The position numbers and the translations under genes were made by a program. The notes beneath the pieces are model-generated. The model did no database searches. It was not told the origin of the DNA and saw only the letters and a program-made list of their open reading frames with translations. Positions 58,721 through 64,000 of a DNA stretch of 64,000 nucleotides are shown here, piece by piece. Position 1 is the stretch's first letter, and each line of letters opens with the position of its first letter. This DNA comes from Gymnorhina tibicen. Its lineage: Eukaryota; Chordata; Aves; Passeriformes; Artamidae. The stretch spans positions 1,043,558 to 1,107,557 of the forward strand of contig VXAZ01003270.1 in assembly GCA_013399875.1 (NCBI GenBank), read 5' to 3'.

Positions 58721-59460
58721 GCCTTACTGAAATCAAAACTTAAGGGCTGTATAGTTCAACCTATATTTGGAAGTCAAGAGGTAGATATAGGTAGCTGAAA
58801 TTTAGGCACACAAATTGGAGCACATGGACCCTGCACCTGAGAGTGGGGGTTTTCAAAGCGCTCAGCCTTGGCATGCGTGATCTTATTGAAGTCGCTGGAG
58901 GCCAGAGGGAAAGAGTTAAATCAACACAGAGCACTTCTGAAGGCTCCTGGCTCAGCATGTACATCTGTGTTTAAGAAAGACGGTGGAATAAAAAATACTT
59001 TGCAGGTGCAACACAGCCAAATTAGTGTGGTAGAAGAAACCATAGGTTTTTAAAATCCTTGGACTGGAGCAGCAGCTCTTGCAGCTTAATGTACGCACAT
59101 ACTGGGGGCTTTTTGTATTTATTTTCCCTGTGTGCCTTGTTGTTTTAAGAAAAGGGAACAAACAGGGAGCAGTTGGCTGGCAGAGCCTGCGAACTCGGCG
59201 GGAGCTGCCAACGGGGCTTGCTGGGTCTTTGCAGTGAAAAGAAGGGGCTTGTGGAGTTACAACTGCTCTGCACACCCCTCCTGCCCCATCCTGCCCCGGC
59301 TCAATGGGGCTTTGTGTAGAGGCAGGGGCTGCCCGGCAGAGCAGCCTCCTTTTTCCCTCCCTGAGATGTAGACAGCCTGCCTTTAACCCTTTCCTAGCTC
59401 TGTGGAAGGATTTTGATCCAAGAATGCTTTTTAGGATTCTTTTCCTTCTTCCAGCATCTG
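58721..59460. other. Non-coding stretch, no gene recognised
   Basis: A 178-codon minus frame (58952-59488) is open but basic, Ser/Cys-rich and without any domain. Frames on the plus strand overlap it. The part before about 58900 may extend the repeat relic to its left (GAAATTTAGGCACACAAATTG). Positions 59160-59350 are GC-richer. Confidence 0.5.
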
Positions 59461-59565
59461 AAAACAACAAAAACAACAAAAAACACAACCAAGACCCTCA
59501 AAACCCCTCAAAAAACCCCACAAAACACCCTCCAAAAAACCCTGAGAAACCAAAGAAAGAAAATC
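59461..59565 (+). repeat. A/C-rich low-complexity tract
   Basis: The run is almost only A and C (AAAACAACAAAAACAACAA, later CTCAAAACCCCTCAAAAAAC), with G at 59493 and from 59544 onwards. It resembles a decayed (CAAAA)n/(CCAAAA)n simple repeat. The open frame through it is composition-driven. Confidence 0.8.
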
Positions 59566-61974
59566 TCACTTTCTTGAGGCCACAATTCAGCACAGATTAA
59601 GCAAACAGGGTTTAGGTGTTGCTGATGAGGGAGATGATTTTTAAGTTGAAAAGCTCAGTCCGTAGCTATCGCAGCGCAGTCCAACACTCCATCCTCAGTA
59701 GTGTGGGAGAAGTTTAATGGTTGAATGACAAGAGGCAGGATTTATTTGATCAGAGGAAGATGAATTATCACCTTTTGTTTGACAGATGCAGGATTAAATA
59801 TAGTGTCGAGTCAGAGGTGGCTGCCTATAAGGAGATTTACCTGTGAACGTGCCCCCTGAGTGAAACAGTCTGGATTTACTAAAGATGCCAGATTTACCAT
59901 AAGCAAATGAGAGGTTATAGAGGACCACATGATTAAGTGACAAAATGGAGGTGGAAAATCAGAGGAAATGAGGTGAAACACAAGGGAGTGACAGTTCGAA
60001 AATATGGACTGAAAAGTAGAAGAGGATAAAGCTTGTGGGCAGGAGGTTTGAGAGGCTCTTAGGTGCAAAGAGGCAGAAGAAACACTGTTCGGATACCCTT
60101 ATATAGCACTGGCCGTGAGTCTTTGCCTGTCCTCCACTGGAAAAATGTGGCAAAACATTGCCAAAGGTTCCTAGTGCTATTTATGGAAATGAGATAAAAT
60201 TGAAGCCAGGTTTGGGGTAAGCAAAACCTCCTTATTCCAGAGCTGTAAAACAAAAACCCTGGTTTGGATTAAGGACCTGCTGGATCTGCGTTTTCTGAGC
60301 TGGTGAGAGGGGAGCTGGTGGGCAAGGAATCCCATCAGTGCGTTGCTCTGCCTCGGAGAGCTGCTGGGAGCTGGCTGTCATGGTAATGCAATACTGCAGA
60401 GTTCTGGTGCTCTACGTATTTGTTTAAACTTGACAAAAACTCAGGACTGTAATCTGCAATAGTTTATTTGGACAGGCTGGGAAGACAAGGTTATTGTTGT
60501 TGTTTGAAAGCCCTGTAATTTAAAAGTTTGTGCTAACGATTTGTGGTTGTATGCCCACCGAAGTACGTAAGGATCTGAGTGTGGAGTATCCAATGCTGGG
60601 AAATAAAAACTGTGTCCATACCGGGAAGAGATGGTGCCAAAGTCAGAGTTCCAGAGACAGGCCCTGAGGAGTCACCTGGAAGGGCGGTAAATGAGCACAC
60701 CAAACACAAAGCCCACAGGATATGCCCATCCCCGTGTCCTGCATGTAGGTGTCCGTTTACTCTGCCTCTTTTCAGGCTGGGAGTGACCTGTCCCTTTATT
60801 TGAGTTCACGTGCATGCGTGCTGAAGGGACACATCTTCGGTGCTGCCTTCTAAAATCTGGCTCTAATTTCAGGCCAATTTACTATTCCGAAGAAATGAAC
60901 CTGCAAAACATATGGCCCAAATAGCGTTTGCATAAGTGGCCTGCACGGTTCAGGTTTGATTTGTGACTTCTTTTTACATTCCCATTCACGTGGGAGTCCA
61001 TGATAGTTCTTTAAACAGAATAAACCAAAACCCGTCCACAGCTGCCTCTCATCAGGGCGAGGGCTGCAGACAGGCCCCAGGGTCCAGCCTTCGTCTGGGG
61101 CAATTGCTGCTACCGCTGTGGAGGATGGTGCACACACACCACAGGCCACAGAGGAGGCAGGCGCTCGTTCAGCTTGTGCCTGTTTGTCCTCCAGACAGAC
61201 ACTGCAGCCACTTACAGAAATCCACTCTAGGGGCAGCGGGAAAGAAGGGAGACAGAGCAGAAAGAAGGAAATCATTTTAAAAAAACCCACCATGGTGGAG
61301 ATTTGGTAGTGGTTTTTAAATCACATTTAGACATAAATCCTTTGAGTTCACAATTTCCATAGATTAGTGGCATCTGTGGACCCCAGATAGACTGTAATCA
61401 CTAAGATTGTTCTAATCTTCCTATGGGAGGTTTTTCAAAGGAAGTATTGAATTACACAAATTCTTAGTAGAGCTGGGTTTTAACTTGCAAGAAAGTGCTT
61501 TAAATCCAAATGCATACATTAGCGCCAGACCTATAAAGTCAGGGTATAATGCTTGTGACTTTCATACATCCTGATGTGTAATTTGTTATCTGGACAATAA
61601 AACTTCACAAGAGACACAGATGCTCAGCTGCACCCACTGGTAAGGATATTACAAGCCATCAGGCCCATGTTGTCACCTTTGGACCTTCTGTGTGAGTCTT
61701 TTGAAGCACATCTCTGCCCTTTGAAGAGAGCAGTGCTTGACTCGGGTGCCAAGGTTGCCCTAATTGAATCTTGCTGCAGCGTAGTGTTTCATGTCATTGT
61801 CTTGCACACCTACTCCTAACCCTGTTCCCATCACACTCTGGAAGTAAGCAGAGTTAAAAGTGATGTGGTTGAAAAGAGATTTATTTGGTATGAACAACTG
61901 TGTACAGAGACAGCAAAGCTGTGGTCCCTGCTCGTGAGCAGAGCATGCAGGGGAACATCAGAGAACATCAGCAG
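59566..61974. other. Non-coding stretch, no gene recognised
   Basis: The 147-codon minus frame (60850-61293) and the 105-codon plus frame (60963-61280) overlap and are domain-free. Positions 61020-61130 have a few CpGs. No repeat family was recognised. Confidence 0.5.
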
Positions 61975-62150
61975 AATAAACCTGATTCTTCTCACACACG
62001 TGTAAATGCAAGGTGGAATTGCTTCTACTGAACACACTAGAGGGGTGTGGGAAGCTGGTGTGAGATGGAAATACTGATTGCTGCGTCAGATTCATCACTG
62101 GTACATGAAAATGAAATGGAATTACACCAGAGATTATATTGTCCCCATAT
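61975..62150. repeat. Ancient sauropsid repeat relic, two units
   Basis: Unit one is CCTGATTCTTCTCACACACG, TGTAAATGCAAGGTGGAATTG and CTTCTACTG. Unit two is CAGATTCATCACTGGTACATG, AAATGGAATTACACCAGAG and ATTATATTGTCCCCATATGG. Both follow the 'ctgattctgctctcacttacaccggtgtaaatccggagtaactccattgaag' and 'ggaattacaccagtg...aatttggcccc' pattern of an old sauropsid repeat. Confidence 0.5.
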
Positions 62151-64000
62151 GGGTTTTTATGCCTGGTAAATTCTCAGTTTCAATGGGTATCAAATTTGCG
62201 CCTGCTGTCCTGGGTTGCACAGCTGAATGCTTTTGTCCCAGTGCTAAGGGATTAAATAGACAATTGAGGTTTCTCAGAAAGGATGCAGAAAATGTAAATC
62301 AAAAAGAGTGTCCCTGGAACTGGTTGCAGTGCTGACAGCCCTTACAATGCCTGCTGCCTCCGACCGCTCGCAGTGGCCGGCTGCAGCAGCACCCGCACTG
62401 GTGCGGAGCAGCTTTGGGGCCGTACTCGGGGTGAATGGGACATGGCACTGAGAGCCCACAAGTCCCCAGCAGCCTGCTCCAAGGGGTGCCATCCGCAAGC
62501 TGGAAAGCTGAATTCGGTCTTTCCATGTGGCCAGGAGAGCCGGAGTGTAGCTGGTGTGGGGAGCTGCCGGGGGATGGCCGTGCTCTGGAGATGGGGCTGT
62601 GTTCTGCAGGACTGTGCCCCTCAGCTCAGTGGCTGCTTTGTTTACTACGCCAGACACCAGTGTCTGCCTTTGTATGACATTCAGATAACTGAAATATTAG
62701 GAGCCCATCAGGAAAGTCTGGAGGAGTCTAAGGCAATGCTATGCCTGCCCTGAGCAGAAATATGCTGGAGGGAAGGATCTGACCTTGAGAACAAGTTCAT
62801 GCTGTGCTGTATTTCTCTACAATCAAAACGATTTGCTTTACCAGAGGGTAAACATTTTTGTTACCTTCTTGGGAACCAGTCAGCACTTCTTTTATGACAA
62901 TGCAAGTTTCCATTTTGGGGTTTACTTAGGGGGAAAAAAAACATCTTTTTGGTTTCATTTGGTTTGAGGTTTTTGTTTGTTTTGGAAGAACACTGCTTCC
63001 TTACAGGGGACCACAGAAATTCATTCTCCACAGCTGTGTGAAAGACAAGCTGTGCAGAGAAAACCTGTTCCAAGCACTTGTTGATGTTCATGCAGGCTCC
63101 ACTTTGTGTGATGGGACAAGCAGTGACCATGACAGAAGACTGTAATGACAACTCCATGCATCAGTGTGGTGTTGTCATCACCACGAGGTTGAACCGGTTG
63201 CCTTAAGTAGATGAAAAGCAGATAAGGAGTTTGGGAAAGACAATGCCAAGCATCACCATAGTGTGCTTAGTGTTAGTAACTGTTTGCTGTCTACCATGCC
63301 ATGATGGTGAGAAATGAATCCCTGAATACAGCTGTGGAGTGCAGAGGGTGGATTTAATCCACACAATCTCAGTGATGTCAAGAGTGTTAAGAGGAAGGTG
63401 GGCACATTGTGGTGTGGTTTCATGAGCCAAAGCTGCAATTGTACAGTTTTGGCAGCCACACTTAGTTATTTTACTTTTCTGTGTGATGTTAACAAGGTTA
63501 CAACCCAACTGTGCCCCTATGCTGGATTCCCCAAGCTACACCAGAGTTTGGTGTGGGCTCCCTGTCCATGCCCCTGCCTGAGGATTGTTTGTCATAGATG
63601 TCAGCTTGCACATCCATCCTGGCTTAAGTGACTTGCCGTGGTATAGCCCAAATGCACATTTGGAGTGGTTACCTGTGTTCCCTCCTAGCTGAAGCACTGC
63701 AGCTTCTGTCCATGGGTCAGCCCTCTTGGGAGCTGCCGAAGTGACCTCTTGGGAGTGACAGCAAGCACAGGGCTTCTTAAAAAGCAATCAAACATTTGGG
63801 GAGACAGTGCGCCTCCTCATTGCCTTTGGGTGGTACCAGCCTGGAGGGCTGGTGGTGAGCTCCATGCCTCTGATAGTCGGATCTCCATGGCTGTGCTATG
63901 GAAAAGCAGTGTGCTCCTTTTCCTGCACAAACAAATTGACATGTGGCTACTTCACTCCCATCTGTTATCAGCCTATCTGACAGCACTGGACAAACCTAAG
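62151..64000. other. Non-coding stretch with a small CpG-richer patch
   Basis: Positions 62350-62440 contain about eight CpGs (CTCCGACCGCTCGCAGTGGCC, GCACCCGCACTGGTGCGG), unusual for this CpG-poor window but far too small for an island. Positions 62928-62990 are T/G-rich. Overlapping open frames of up to 127 codons have no domain. No gene was recognised to the window end. Confidence 0.5.

Noticed and set aside
58952..59488. 178-codon minus open frame
   Set aside because: No recognisable family; its ends run into low-complexity A/C-rich DNA. Likely chance.
1..64000. Search for CRISPR arrays, operons, tRNA, rRNA, snRNA or bacterial/phage signatures
   Set aside because: No regularly spaced repeats, no tRNA B-box pattern, no gene clusters; the window is vertebrate non-coding DNA.

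Overview
This 64 kb window looks like avian nuclear DNA from a gene-poor (intergenic or long-intron) region. The evidence is the repeat content. There are several CR1 LINE pieces of the chicken type, one ending in the diagnostic short 3' repeat. There are much older CR1/L3-type LINE relics and MIR-like amniote SINE relics. There is one CpG-rich solo LTR of endogenous-retrovirus type. No Alu, B1 or L1 sequence was recognised. A bird is the best fit; a crocodilian or turtle is less likely. I could not assign a species or locus.

No protein-coding gene, tRNA, rRNA or other known RNA gene could be recognised on either strand. The longest open frames (183, 178 and 175 codons) carry no family signature and are about the length chance gives in 64 kb x 6 frames. 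The only recognisable protein-coding remains are dead reverse-transcriptase reading frames in CR1 copies.

Layout. 1-21 kb: mostly single-copy sequence with old repeat relics (2.6, 8.4, 9.9, 11.4 and 15.6 kb), one CR1 3' end (5.4 kb), an AATCT microsatellite (4.7 kb) and a 29-bp hairpin (7.05 kb). 21.4-22.6 kb: the largest CR1 copy, about 1.2 kb, with mutated RT catalytic residues. 22.9-23.4 kb: an unexplained open block with splice-like edges. 23.6-24.3 kb: AT-rich sequence with many homeodomain-type cores. 30.09-30.62 kb: a complete 522-bp solo LTR with a perfect 6-bp target duplication. 31-38 kb: a 22-bp perfect palindrome, two MIR-like SINEs, a 107-bp pyrimidine tract, a well-formed candidate exon and a GC-strong hairpin. 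45.7-47.8 kb: two ancient CR1/L3 copies in opposite orientations. 51.65-51.9 kb: another CR1 3' end. 52-55.6 kb: two blocks that resemble conserved non-coding elements. 55.7-62.2 kb: more relics of an old sauropsid repeat and an A/C-rich low-complexity tract.

The genes do not form a system because none is visible. The most solid items are the solo LTR with its target duplication, the CR1 copies with their specific RT lesions, and the perfect palindromes. The most speculative are the candidate exons and the conserved-element candidates. I found no convincing undescribed biological system.
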